The notes beneath the pieces are model-generated. The model did no database searches. It saw only the letters and a program-made list of their open reading frames with translations, and was not told the origin of the DNA. A DNA stretch of 64,000 nt from Clostridia bacterium (lineage in GTDB: Bacteria; Bacillota_A; Clostridia; Christensenellales; Aristaeellaceae). Made by a program: the position numbers and the translations under genes. This document shows positions 7,272 to 15,459 of the stretch, piece by piece. Position 1 is the stretch's first letter; each line of letters opens with the position of its first letter. Location: the NCBI GenBank assembly GCA_017399225.1, contig JAFQEB010000009.1, forward strand, positions 25,852 to 89,851, read 5' to 3'.

Positions 7272-8129
7272 ATGAACGTTTTTCAGGCTGCAGTCCTGGG
7301 CCTCGTACAGGGTCTGGGCGAGTTCCTGCCCATTTCCTCCTCCGGCCATCTGGCGCTGGGACGTCTCTTTATGGATCTGCCGGAAAATGATGCGTACCGC
7401 ATCCTGGATATCCTCCTGCATGTGGGCACGCTGATCCCGGTGATCATCGTCTTCTGGAAGGACTGGTGGGATATCCTCAAAAATCCCTTCAAATCCAGGA
7501 CGCTGCTGCTCCTATTCATCGCCTCCATGCCCACGCTGCTGTTCAAGGTCGTGTTTGATGATTTCCTGACGGCGGCGGATACAGGCTGGTTCCTTGGCGT
7601 GAGCTTCCTGCTGACGGCAGTATTCCTGCTCGTGGCGGAGCAGACCAGCAAGCGCAAGAGTAGCTTTGCGGAGAAGCCCGGTTTCTTCCATGCGATCGTC
7701 ATGGGCTGTATGCAGGGCGTCGCGCTTTTGCCGGGCGTGAGCCGCAGCGGCTCCACGCTGGCCGGCGGCCTGCTTTCAGGCCTTGACCGCAAGAGCGCGG
7801 CCAAGTTCTCCTTTATGATGAGCGCCCCCGCCATCGTCGGCGCGTTGCTGCTGGAGGGCAAGGACGCCCTGGAGGAAGGCCTGTTCCAGCACCTGGAGCT
7901 GCTCCCCACCCTGGTCGGCATGGCCGTCGCCTGCGTGAGCGGCTACGTCGCCATCCGATTCATGCTCAAGCTGATCAGCAAAACTTCACTGAACTGGTTC
8001 GCGCTCTATGTGGCGATCCTCGGCGTAATCTATCTCGTTCTGCAGCTGCTCGGGCATCCCGGCGTCACGCCCTTTGCCATGCCTGAAATCCAGCAGGCGG
8101 CCTGTGCAGCGTCCCTTCTTCTGATCTGA
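7272..8129 (+). CDS. uppP: Undecaprenyl-diphosphatase
   Basis: A 285-residue integral membrane phosphatase that recycles undecaprenyl diphosphate to the monophosphate carrier for cell-wall synthesis, and can confer bacitracin tolerance. The two active-site signatures are present: GEFLPISSSGHL near the N terminus and LPGVSRSGST in the middle, with eight or so hydrophobic helices. The start is the ATG preceded by AAGGGAG; an upstream in-frame ATG lies within the promoter. It is followed by a terminator and by a D,D-carboxypeptidase gene, also cell-wall related. Confidence 0.95.
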   Translation: MNVFQAAVLGLVQGLGEFLPISSSGHLALGRLFMDLPENDAYRILDILLHVGTLIPVIIVFWKDWWDILKNPFKSRTLLLLFIASMPTLLFKVVFDDFLTAADTGWFLGVSFLLTAVFLLVAEQTSKRKSSFAEKPGFFHAIVMGCMQGVALLPGVSRSGSTLAGGLLSGLDRKSAAKFSFMMSAPAIVGALLLEGKDALEEGLFQHLELLPTLVGMAVACVSGYVAIRFMLKLISKTSLNWFALYVAILGVIYLVLQLLGHPGVTPFAMPEIQQAACAASLLLI

Positions 8130-8135
8130 TCCATG

Positions 8136-8175
8136 CGGTCTGCTCCACCTTCAATGGAGAGCAGGCCGTTTTCTT
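8136..8175 (+). terminator. uppP terminator
   Basis: Stem CGGTCTGCTC / GAGCAGGCCG (one mismatch) is followed by TTTTCTTT. Confidence 0.8.
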
Positions 8176-8211
8176 TGCAGACGGAATTTACATAAGTAAC
8201 GCAACTTCGTC

Positions 8212-8240
8212 TGTACAAATGCTTTCCAAAATGATATAAT
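8212..8240 (+). promoter_or_regulatory. Promoter of the D,D-carboxypeptidase gene
   Basis: A perfect TATAAT lies 17 bases after a weak TGTACA -35, 35 bases upstream of the GTG start. Confidence 0.6.
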
Positions 8241-8275
8241 GTTTTGAATTCACCTATCAGAAAGGAGGCTGACAA

Positions 8276-9727
8276 GTGCTGCAGCCCTTCAAGCGCATCC
8301 TGTGCCTGCTGACGGCCTGCATGATGCTGCTGCCTGCTCTGGCCGCTGCCGAAGCGCCCAACCCCACCATCAGCCCCTACGCTGATGAATACGATCCCGA
8401 TCAGCCTGAGCTGCTGCAGGAGGATCAGCTGGCCGCCGCCGCCGCGCTGGTCATGGAGGAAAGCTCCGGCGAGATCATCTTTGAAAAGGATATCGACCTG
8501 GTTTTGTACCCCGCCTCCACCACCAAGATCATGACGGTACTCCTGGGTATCCTCTGCTGCGATCTGGATGAGGAGGTCACCGTCAGCGCCAATGCGGTAA
8601 ACATCCCCGACCCCGATGCGACCATGCTGGGGCTTGACGAGGGCGAGACGATCCGCATGGAAGATCTGCTCTACGGTACGCTCCTCCGTTCGGGCAATGA
8701 CGGCGCAGTTGCCATTGCGGAGCATGTGGCAGGGAGCGAGGTAGAGTTCGTCAACATGATGAACGCCACGGCCCAGTCCCTCGGGATGAGCAACACCCAT
8801 TTTTCCAACCCCCACGGTCTTCACGATCCCTACCATTATTCCACTGCCCGGGACCTGGCCACCCTTGCCCGGTATGCAATGAGCAACGAGACCTTCCGGG
8901 CCATTGCGGGCACTCGCACCTACTCCATCCCCAAGACCAACACCCACCGCCAGCGTGACCTGACCACCCGTCACCGCCTGATGCTCTCCACCTGGAGCGG
9001 CAAGGAGAACTCCTACTATTACGCGCCGATGACGGGCATCAAGTCCGGCTCCCACAGCATGGCGGCATACTGCTTTGTCGGCTCCGCCAGCAAGGACGGC
9101 GTCGATCTGATCTCCGTGGTGCTGTGCAGCGGCTATTACGATTACATGCGCGACACCAAAAAGCTGATGGAGTACGGCTTCTCGCAGTACACCAGCGTCA
9201 CGGTCAGCGAGCTGTATCAGAAACACCCCATTACCGTTTATACCTCCGGCTACTCGCTGGATGACCGCGGCCTGGGCGAGCTTACCCTGAACGCCGTGCC
9301 TGTTGATCCCACCCAAAGCGCGACCGTCACCGTGCAGCACAGCGACATTGAAGTGCTGGCCAACAACCTGCGCGACATGGTGCTGGTGCAGTATACGCGG
9401 GATCTGGTGGCCCCCATCAAGGCCGGTGAAACCGTGGGCACCATGACCTACATCCTGCCCAATACCGGCGAGGCGGTCACCTATAACCTGCTGGCGACCC
9501 GCAGCATCGAGGAACGCAAGGATGCGCCGCCCTCCCTGGCTGAGATCGTCGCCATGACGGAAGCTGACCCCAACCCCTTCCCGCCCCTCACGCTGGAGAT
9601 CGTCGTCATCATGCTGACGCCCTTCCTGCTGGTGGCGGTGGCTATCTTCGTGCTCTGGCTACTGATCCGGCAGTACAAGCGATTCTATTCCCGCCTGCCC
9701 AAGAACAGAAACCGCTATGTGAAGTGA
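8276..9727 (+). CDS. D-alanyl-D-alanine carboxypeptidase (DacF/PBP5 type)
   Basis: A 483-residue penicillin-binding protein that trims the terminal D-Ala of peptidoglycan side chains outside the cell. It has an N-terminal signal peptide (hydrophobic CLLTACMMLLPALAAAEA), the S-x-x-K motif STTK near residue 81, SGN in the second motif, and KSG in the third, all correctly ordered for an S11 serine peptidase. A PBP5-like beta domain follows, then a C-terminal transmembrane helix (PFLLVAVAIFVLWLLI) instead of the usual amphipathic anchor, and a basic tail. The start codon is GTG with AAAGGAGG 7 bases upstream. Confidence 0.93.
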   Translation: MLQPFKRILCLLTACMMLLPALAAAEAPNPTISPYADEYDPDQPELLQEDQLAAAAALVMEESSGEIIFEKDIDLVLYPASTTKIMTVLLGILCCDLDEEVTVSANAVNIPDPDATMLGLDEGETIRMEDLLYGTLLRSGNDGAVAIAEHVAGSEVEFVNMMNATAQSLGMSNTHFSNPHGLHDPYHYSTARDLATLARYAMSNETFRAIAGTRTYSIPKTNTHRQRDLTTRHRLMLSTWSGKENSYYYAPMTGIKSGSHSMAAYCFVGSASKDGVDLISVVLCSGYYDYMRDTKKLMEYGFSQYTSVTVSELYQKHPITVYTSGYSLDDRGLGELTLNAVPVDPTQSATVTVQHSDIEVLANNLRDMVLVQYTRDLVAPIKAGETVGTMTYILPNTGEAVTYNLLATRSIEERKDAPPSLAEIVAMTEADPNPFPPLTLEIVVIMLTPFLLVAVAIFVLWLLIRQYKRFYSRLPKNRNRYVK

Positions 9728-9735
9728 TCTCAACC

Positions 9736-9762
9736 GCGCCTCCATCTCAAAAGTGGAGGCGC
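9736..9762 (+). terminator. Terminator-like hairpin after the carboxypeptidase gene
   Basis: Perfect stem GCGCCTCCA / TGGAGGCGC with a 9-nt loop, followed by the weak tail ATTTGC. Confidence 0.6.
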
Positions 9763-9780
9763 ATTTGCAAATATTCCGGC

Positions 9781-9825
9781 TTCTTATGAAAACTGCAACC
9801 CATTTCTCATGATTTTCTCATGATT
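9781..9825 (+). promoter_or_regulatory. 11-bp direct repeats, candidate response-regulator site
   Basis: TTCTCATGATT occurs twice in perfect head-to-tail tandem (9804-9814, 9815-9825). A degenerate TTCTTATGAAA lies 23 bases upstream at 9781. OmpR/PhoB-type regulators bind 11-bp direct repeats, and such a regulator is encoded at 10740. Confidence 0.5.
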
Positions 9826-9861
9826 TCCTTGCCGTTTTCACAAGCAAAAGCGTTTGGAACG

Positions 9862-9905
9862 TGCTATCATAGGACCATCAGCTGAGGGGAACACCCCAGG
9901 GGCTG
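9862..9905 (+). promoter_or_regulatory. Extended -10 promoter and structured leader start
   Basis: TGCTATCAT forms an extended -10 without a convincing -35. The predicted transcript begins near 9877 and immediately folds: CAGC/GCTG outer and GGGG/CCCC inner stem (9879-9905), 50 bases ahead of the gene. It matches no riboswitch class I recognise. Confidence 0.4.
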
Positions 9906-9956
9906 AAAAACATGAGCACACAGCCAAGCGCTGAAGAATGAAAGGGGTATTTCACC

Positions 9957-10664
9957 ATGGCTTCCTACACGATCGAAGATATTGAACTCATCCGCCGCAA
10001 GAGCGGCATCAGCTACCAGGAAGCGGTCTCCCTGCTGGATTATCACAACGGCAACGTCGCCCGCGCACTGGTCGACCTGGAACGCAACGGCCGCATCAAG
10101 CCCGGCAGCGAAAGCAAGACCAAGGGCAGCACCGCCGGCAAGGCAGCTTCCTCCTCCGCGACGACCGGCAAAGCCAAGAACGGCTTCATGGAGCTGATCG
10201 ACAAGCTGTACAAGGCCCGCCTGAAGGTGCACAAGGGCGATACGTCCATCGTCAACCTGTCCGCGCTGTTCTGCATCCTGTCGGTGATCATCGCCGCCCC
10301 GCTGGTGGTCGTGGGCGTCATCTGCTGCCTGGTGCTGGGCTACAAGTTCTCCTTTGACAGCCACGACAGCGCCTTTGACTCCGACAACCTGGAGCGCATG
10401 GTCCGCAGCGCTGCCGACAACGTGAAGAGCTCCGTCAGCGATTTCGCCAAGGGCTTCCAGAACGGGAGCGACGCTGCCCAGGCCGCCGCACAGGAAGCTG
10501 CCGCAAATGACGGCCGCAGCTTCTACACCGCCCGTCCTGCCGCCGCCCCCACCTACCGCCCTGAGGTGCCCACCCTGAACGTGCCTGTGCAGGTCGAAAG
10601 CCAGGACGGCGCCGTCACCATCGAGGGCGACAGCGAGGGCTACACCAGCGCCACCATCGAATAA
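9957..10664 (+). CDS. UBA-like domain membrane protein
   Basis: A 235-residue protein. Residues 1-45 (YTIEDIELIRRKSGISYQEA, then LLDYHNGNVARALVDLE) have the three-helix UBA-like pattern seen in DUF4342 proteins and EF-Ts/NAC tails. A Ser/Lys-rich linker, a basic stretch, one or two hydrophobic helices (about 100-130) and a long Ala/Ser/Pro-rich tail follow. AAAGGGG precedes the ATG. It lies directly upstream of a two-component system and may share regulation with it. The role is unknown; a cytoplasmic helical sensor module anchored at the membrane is one reading. Confidence 0.7.
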   Translation: MASYTIEDIELIRRKSGISYQEAVSLLDYHNGNVARALVDLERNGRIKPGSESKTKGSTAGKAASSSATTGKAKNGFMELIDKLYKARLKVHKGDTSIVNLSALFCILSVIIAAPLVVVGVICCLVLGYKFSFDSHDSAFDSDNLERMVRSAADNVKSSVSDFAKGFQNGSDAAQAAAQEAAANDGRSFYTARPAAAPTYRPEVPTLNVPVQVESQDGAVTIEGDSEGYTSATIE

Positions 10665-10677
10665 TCCCCCGCGAGGA

Positions 10678-10704
10678 GGAATGTACTTCAGTGCATTCCC
10701 CTTT
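10678..10704 (+). terminator. Weak terminator-like hairpin
   Basis: Stem GGAATG / CATTCC with a 10-nt loop is followed by CCTTTT, between the UBA-like gene and the response regulator. Confidence 0.4.
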
Positions 10705-10739
10705 TCGCGTATCATCACACAAGCTGAGGAGGAACTGTC

Positions 10740-11420
10740 ATGAGCCGCATACTGATCGTGGAGGACGAGCGGAAGATCGCCCGCTTTCTGGAGCTGGAGC
10801 TTCTGCATGAGGGATATGAAGTCGATACCGCCGGAGACGGCCGCACGGGCCTTGAAAAGGCGCTGAGCTGGAAGCCTGATCTGATGATCCTCGACCTGAT
10901 GCTGCCGGAGCTCAGCGGCATCGAGGTATGCCGCCGCCTGCGCCACGAGAGCGATCTGCCCATCATTATGCTCACCGCCAAGGATGACGTATCGGACAAG
11001 GTGATGGGCCTGGACATGGGCGCGGACGACTATATGACCAAGCCCTTCGCCATCGAGGAGCTGCTGGCCCGCATCCGCGTGGGGCTGAAGAAGCATCGGG
11101 CCGTCCAGGCGACTGCTCCCGGCCTTCTGACCGCCGGCGAGCTTTCCCTCGACCCGGCCAGCTACACCGTCACCTGGGCGGGCGCGCCTGTGGCGCTGAC
11201 GAAGAAGGAGTTCGACCTGCTGCGATACCTGATGCAGCACAAGGGCCAGGCCGTCACCCGCGATGCGCTGCTGTCGGACGTATGGGGCTATGATTATGCC
11301 GGCGATACCAACGTGGTGGACGTTTACATCCGCTACCTGCGCCACAAGATCGACGAGCCCTTTGGTGTGAAGACCATCCACACCATCCGAGCGGTGGGGT
11401 ACATGTTCAACTATGAGTAA
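10740..11420 (+). CDS. OmpR/PhoB-family response regulator
   Basis: A 226-residue response regulator. The receiver domain shows the acidic pocket (VEDE), the phosphoacceptor aspartate in LMILDLMLP near residue 52, the conserved Thr in IIMLTAKD and Lys in YMTKPF. The C-terminal winged helix has LTKKEFDLLRYLMQHKGQAV and VVDVYIRYLRHKID, typical of OmpR-type DNA binding. GAGGAGG precedes the ATG. It overlaps the histidine kinase by 8 bases, so the two are translationally coupled. Targets are unknown; the 11-bp direct repeats upstream of the preceding gene are candidates. Confidence 0.93.
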   Translation: MSRILIVEDERKIARFLELELLHEGYEVDTAGDGRTGLEKALSWKPDLMILDLMLPELSGIEVCRRLRHESDLPIIMLTAKDDVSDKVMGLDMGADDYMTKPFAIEELLARIRVGLKKHRAVQATAPGLLTAGELSLDPASYTVTWAGAPVALTKKEFDLLRYLMQHKGQAVTRDALLSDVWGYDYAGDTNVVDVYIRYLRHKIDEPFGVKTIHTIRAVGYMFNYE

Positions 11421-12861
11421 GCAGACGCGAAGGGAGCGCCGAACCCTCAGAAAGGCGCGCAAGAAAGAATTCCGCGGGATCCACGGGCGTATCAAGTACT
11501 TGATGAGCAACTTCCGGCTGTCGCTGACCTTCCGCATCGCGCTGCATTACTGCTGGCAGGTATTCCGGACTGCGATCCCGGCCATGCTGCTGATCAGCAT
11601 CATCTTTGCAGGCACCGTGCTGGCCGGCTTCGAGGATGACATGCGGCGTCTGCGCAGCGCAGCGCCTTCAGATGGGGGCGCATTCACACAGGATGCAATT
11701 CAGAATGCGGCCATCGAAGCCTGCCTGCTGGACGTCCCCTTCTCCGACGATCCGTCACCGATCCTGAAATACCGGCTGACCGGCCTTGATCTTATCGAAG
11801 GAAATCCCGTACTGTATGCAGAAGCCAGCCATGAAAGCGGTCAGACCATCCGGCTGACCATCTCGCTGCACCGGCCGATGGTCACCTGGTTCTGGCTCCT
11901 GGGCGCTGCACTGATCTGCGATCTGCTGCGCATGGTCGTGTTCCTGCGCCGCCGGGAGAGACTGAACAAGGCCGTGCTGGCGCCCATCCACGATATCACG
12001 GAAATGGCGACCACCCTGTCCGCCAATAACCTGAGCAACCGCATCAACATCGCCGGAACGAAAAATGAGCTGAAGGATCTGGCCGTGGTGATCAACAGCA
12101 TGTTGGATCGCATTGAACGCAGCTACAACAGCCAGAAGCAGTTTGTTTCCGACGCTTCCCATGAGCTGCGAACCCCCATCGCGGTCATTCAGGGCTACGT
12201 CAACATGCTCAACCGCTGGGGAAAGTCCGACCCCGAGGTACTGGAGGAAGGCATTTCCGCCATCGCCCAGGAGACGGAAAGCATGAAGGATCTGGTGGAG
12301 AGCCTGCTGTTCCTGGCCCGCCACGATAAGAAGACCCTGATGATGGAGGTCGCTCAGTTCGACGCGCTGGAGATCGCCGAGGAGCTGCACCGGGAAGCCG
12401 CCATGGTTACGCCTGAGAACACCTTCCTGCTCTCCCCCTCCGACAGCTGTATGATCGAGGCGGATCGCGGCATGATCAAGCAGGTGATGCGCATCCTGTG
12501 CGACAATGCCGTGAAGTACACGCCCAAGGGCGGCACCATCACCATCGGCGTCAGCAAGGGGACGAACGGGATGTGCACCCTCTCCGTGACCGACAACGGC
12601 CCCGGCATCCCCGCAGAGGAACTGCCGAAGATCTTCGAGCGCTTCTACCGCAGCGACTCCGCCCGCAAATCTGAGGGCGGCGGGCACGGTCTGGGCCTGT
12701 CCATTGCCCGCATCATCGTCATGGCCCACGGCGGTAAGCTACGCGTGCGCAGCAAGGTGGGCAGCGGCTCAACGTTCTTTATCGTCCTGCCGGAGAAGCA
12801 AAGCAAGCTGCACACCGCCAAGCTCTCCACGGCAGAAGCCACCGATGCAAGCAAAAACTAA
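11413..12861 (+). CDS. Sensor histidine kinase (HAMP, HisKA, HATPase)
   Basis: A 482-residue membrane kinase. A basic N-terminal tail precedes transmembrane helix 1 (~52-74); a short extracytoplasmic domain of ~85 residues is the likely sensor; helix 2 (~156-176) leads into a HAMP linker. The phosphorylated histidine lies in SDASHELRTP near residue 250. ATP-binding boxes are DNAVKYTPKGG (N), DNGPGIP (G1) and GGHGLGLSIA (G2). It partners the regulator encoded just upstream. The signal sensed is not deducible from the sequence. Confidence 0.93.
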   Translation: MSKQTRRERRTLRKARKKEFRGIHGRIKYLMSNFRLSLTFRIALHYCWQVFRTAIPAMLLISIIFAGTVLAGFEDDMRRLRSAAPSDGGAFTQDAIQNAAIEACLLDVPFSDDPSPILKYRLTGLDLIEGNPVLYAEASHESGQTIRLTISLHRPMVTWFWLLGAALICDLLRMVVFLRRRERLNKAVLAPIHDITEMATTLSANNLSNRINIAGTKNELKDLAVVINSMLDRIERSYNSQKQFVSDASHELRTPIAVIQGYVNMLNRWGKSDPEVLEEGISAIAQETESMKDLVESLLFLARHDKKTLMMEVAQFDALEIAEELHREAAMVTPENTFLLSPSDSCMIEADRGMIKQVMRILCDNAVKYTPKGGTITIGVSKGTNGMCTLSVTDNGPGIPAEELPKIFERFYRSDSARKSEGGGHGLGLSIARIIVMAHGGKLRVRSKVGSGSTFFIVLPEKQSKLHTAKLSTAEATDASKN

Positions 12862-12905
12862 AAAACGTGCTGTTCCATAACGCAGGAACAGCACGTTTTC
12901 TTTTA
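12862..12905. terminator. Strong bidirectional terminator
   Basis: A 15-bp perfect stem (AAAACGTGCTGTTCC / GGAACAGCACGTTTT, 8-nt loop) is followed by CTTTT. It separates the two-component system from the convergent map gene. Confidence 0.9.
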
Positions 12906-13790
12906 CCAGCTGAGTACCTCGTGACCATCCTCGGTCACCAGCACCATCAACTCCCATTGGGCAGAGGGCAGGCCGTCTTCGGTATAGATCTCCCAGTCGT
13001 TCTCAATATGGGTGCAGACGTCAGGCTTGCCCATGTTAATCATCGGTTCGATGGTGAAGATCATCCCGGGCACCAGCAGCATATCCGTTCCGCGCCTGCC
13101 GGTATACCCTACCCAGGGATCCTCATGGAATTCAAGCCCGACGCCGTGTCCGCCGATCTCGCGGACGACACTGTAGCCATTTGCATGGGCATGATCATAC
13201 ACCGCCTGGGACATATCCCCCAGGAAGCCCCAGGGCTTTACCTCCTCAAGTCCCTTCTCGCAGCATTCCCTGGTGACCTCCACCAGTCGGCGCTTCTCCT
13301 CGCTCACCTCGCCGATCATGAACATCCGGGAGGAATCAGAGAAGTATCCATCCAGGATTGTGGAGCAATCCACATTGATGATATCGCCGGAGCGGAGGAT
13401 CACGTCCTTGGACGGGAAGCCATGGCACACCTGATCGTTGACGGATGTGCAAACGCTGTAGGGATACCCCTTGTAGTCAAGAGGTGCGGGAATACCGCCC
13501 ATATCCCGGGTCATTTCGCTGACGATGCGGTCGATCTCCGCTGTCGCCATGCCTTCATGGATCTGGCGGGCGATCTCATCCAGCACAGCCACGTTGATCC
13601 TCGCGCTGCGGCGGATGCCCTCGATCTGCTCCGGCGTCTTGATGATCCCGTGAGAGGGCACCTCATGCCCCCGGGCCGCCATCAGGGCGATCCGGTTATC
13701 CATCTGCATATGGCAGCTTTTATACTTCTTGCCGCTGCCGCACCAGCAGGCGTCATTTCTGCCGGGCAGGCGTTCCAGGATCGGACTCAT
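12903..13790 (-). CDS. map: Type I methionine aminopeptidase with N-terminal SEC-C motif
   Basis: A 295-residue cytoplasmic metalloprotease that removes the initiator methionine. Residues 10-30 form a SEC-C zinc motif (GRNDACWCGSGKKYKSCH), which in other proteins binds zinc and ribosomes or SecB. The catalytic domain carries the metal ligands in order: Asp in INVDCS, Asp in YFSDSSR, His in GGHGVG, Glu in FTIEPM, Glu in QWELMV. It follows the YifB gene by 20 bases on the same strand and is probably co-transcribed. Confidence 0.93.
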   Translation of the reverse strand: MSPILERLPGRNDACWCGSGKKYKSCHMQMDNRIALMAARGHEVPSHGIIKTPEQIEGIRRSARINVAVLDEIARQIHEGMATAEIDRIVSEMTRDMGGIPAPLDYKGYPYSVCTSVNDQVCHGFPSKDVILRSGDIINVDCSTILDGYFSDSSRMFMIGEVSEEKRRLVEVTRECCEKGLEEVKPWGFLGDMSQAVYDHAHANGYSVVREIGGHGVGLEFHEDPWVGYTGRRGTDMLLVPGMIFTIEPMINMGKPDVCTHIENDWEIYTEDGLPSAQWELMVLVTEDGHEVLSW

Positions 13791-13810
13791 GCTTATATCC
13801 TCACTTTACA

Positions 13811-15343
13811 TTATTGCCAGTACTTTCCGTCCAGTTCCCGGTACTGGATGGCCTCCGCCACATGCTCCATGCCGATGACCTCTGCACCGGCCAGGTCGGC
13901 GATGGTGCGGGCCACCTTGATCACACGGCCATAGGCACGCATACTCATGCCCATCCGCTCCACCGCCATGTGCAGCACTGCGGAGGCCTCCTGGGTCATG
14001 GTGCAATACTTCTTGGACAGCCGCGCATCCAGTTGGGCGTTGCAGTGGATGCCCTCGGCTTTGTAGCGCAGCTGCTGAAGCTCGCGGGCTTTGCGGACGC
14101 GCTCGCCCACCACCGCGGAGGACTCCGACGCCCCGCCGGTGCTGATCTCCTTGACCGGCACTGCGTCCACCTCGATCTGGATATCGATCCGGTCCAGCAG
14201 CGGGCCCGATACCCGGTCAAGGTAACGGCGGATCTCATGCTTGGAGCAGCGGCAGGTTTTCTGCTTGCTGCCGTAATACCCGCAGGGACAGGGATTCATG
14301 CTGGCAACCAGCATGAAGCTGGACTGATACTGAGCCTGATTCTGCACGCGCGTAACAGAGACCACGCCGTCCTCCAGGGGCTGACGCAGGGCTTCCAGGG
14401 CATTGCGGCTGAATTCCGGCAGTTCATCCAGGAACAGCACGCCGTTGTGGGACATGCTCACCTCGCCCGGGCGGGCATTGGAGCCGCCGCCGATGAGGCT
14501 GGCCACCGACGCACTGTGATGGGGCGCGCAGAAGGGCCGGGCAGCCATCAGACCATCCCCGGGGCGAAGCTTGCCGGCGATGGAGTGGATGCGGGTCGTT
14601 TCCAGCGCCTCCTCGAAGGTCAGCGGCGGCAGGATGCCCGGCAGGCATCGGGCCAGCATGGTTTTGCCCGAGCCCGGCACACCGATCATAAGCATATTGT
14701 GGCCGCCGGCGGCTGCGACCTCCAGCGCACGGCGGGCGCCGGTCTGCCCCTGCACCTGGGCCATATCCATCATGCAGACCGCAGACTGCACGATCTCCTG
14801 ATAGGAACGCTGGATCTGCGCCGGGATACGCTCCCGTCCCTTGAGATGCATGGCGACGCTCCGAAGGCTTTTGGCCGGATAGACGCGGATCCCCTGGATG
14901 CAGGCGACCTCGGCCGCATTGCCCTCCGGGAGGATGACCTCCTCGATCCCCTGCTCGCTGGCACTGATGACCATGGGCAGCGCGCCGCGCACCGGCTGGA
15001 GCGTGCCGTCCAGGGACAGTTCGCCCAGGAGGAGCGTGCGCGTCATATCCATCGGCTCCAGCTGATTGGAGGCCATCATGATCGCAATGGCAATGGGCAG
15101 GTCAAAGGCCGGGCCTTCCTTCTTCATATCTGCGGGAGCAAGGTTGACCGTAAGGCGGGAAACCGGCATGGAAAATCCTGAATTGACAATGGCCGCGCTG
15201 ACGCGATCCCGGCTTTCTTTGACCGAGGCATCCGGCAGGCCAATGATCTCCAGCGCCGGAAGACCGGAAGCCGCATAGACCTCCACCTTCACCGCAAAGC
15301 CATTCACGCCGCTCAGGCCATATCCCAGCGTCCTTGCAAGCAT
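13811..15343 (-). CDS. comM: YifB/ComM-family Mg-chelatase-like AAA+ ATPase
   Basis: A 510-residue protein with an N-terminal Lon-like/ChlI domain (MLARTLGYGLSGVNGFAVKV), Walker A GVPGSGKTMLARCLPG, Walker B GVLFLDELPEF, and a C-terminal Mg-chelatase region with the cysteines CPCGYYGSKQKTCRCS. ComM in transformable bacteria is a helicase promoting branch migration during DNA integration; in Clostridia its role is less clear. The start is placed 120 bases inside the longer frame, at the ATG with GGGGAG upstream and the conserved N terminus. Confidence 0.93.
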   Translation of the reverse strand: MLARTLGYGLSGVNGFAVKVEVYAASGLPALEIIGLPDASVKESRDRVSAAIVNSGFSMPVSRLTVNLAPADMKKEGPAFDLPIAIAIMMASNQLEPMDMTRTLLLGELSLDGTLQPVRGALPMVISASEQGIEEVILPEGNAAEVACIQGIRVYPAKSLRSVAMHLKGRERIPAQIQRSYQEIVQSAVCMMDMAQVQGQTGARRALEVAAAGGHNMLMIGVPGSGKTMLARCLPGILPPLTFEEALETTRIHSIAGKLRPGDGLMAARPFCAPHHSASVASLIGGGSNARPGEVSMSHNGVLFLDELPEFSRNALEALRQPLEDGVVSVTRVQNQAQYQSSFMLVASMNPCPCGYYGSKQKTCRCSKHEIRRYLDRVSGPLLDRIDIQIEVDAVPVKEISTGGASESSAVVGERVRKARELQQLRYKAEGIHCNAQLDARLSKKYCTMTQEASAVLHMAVERMGMSMRAYGRVIKVARTIADLAGAEVIGMEHVAEAIQYRELDGKYWQ

Positions 15344-15380
15344 CTTTACTCCCCCTGTCAGCAGCTCGTGTATGTATCCT

Positions 15381-15409
15381 ATTGTACATGACCGGAGACT
15401 AAAATGCAA
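15381..15409 (-). promoter_or_regulatory. Promoter of the comM-map operon
   Basis: On the minus strand TTGCAT (15404-15409) and TACAAT (15381-15386) are 17 bases apart, 38 bases upstream of the ATG. Confidence 0.75.
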
Positions 15410-15412
15410 CAC

Positions 15413-15451
15413 AAAAGCGCCGCGGCTGCTCCATCCGAAAACAGCCGCGGC
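15413..15451 (-). terminator. Terminator of the glycosyltransferase operon
   Basis: Stem GCCGCGGCTG / CAGCCGCGGC is followed on the minus strand by GCTTTTGTG, 9 bases after the stop. Confidence 0.85.
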
Positions 15452-15459
15452 CAGGTCGA

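Noticed and set aside
9877..9956. Structured leader as a known riboswitch
   Set aside because: The stem pattern does not fit any riboswitch consensus I know, and the downstream gene gives no metabolite clue.
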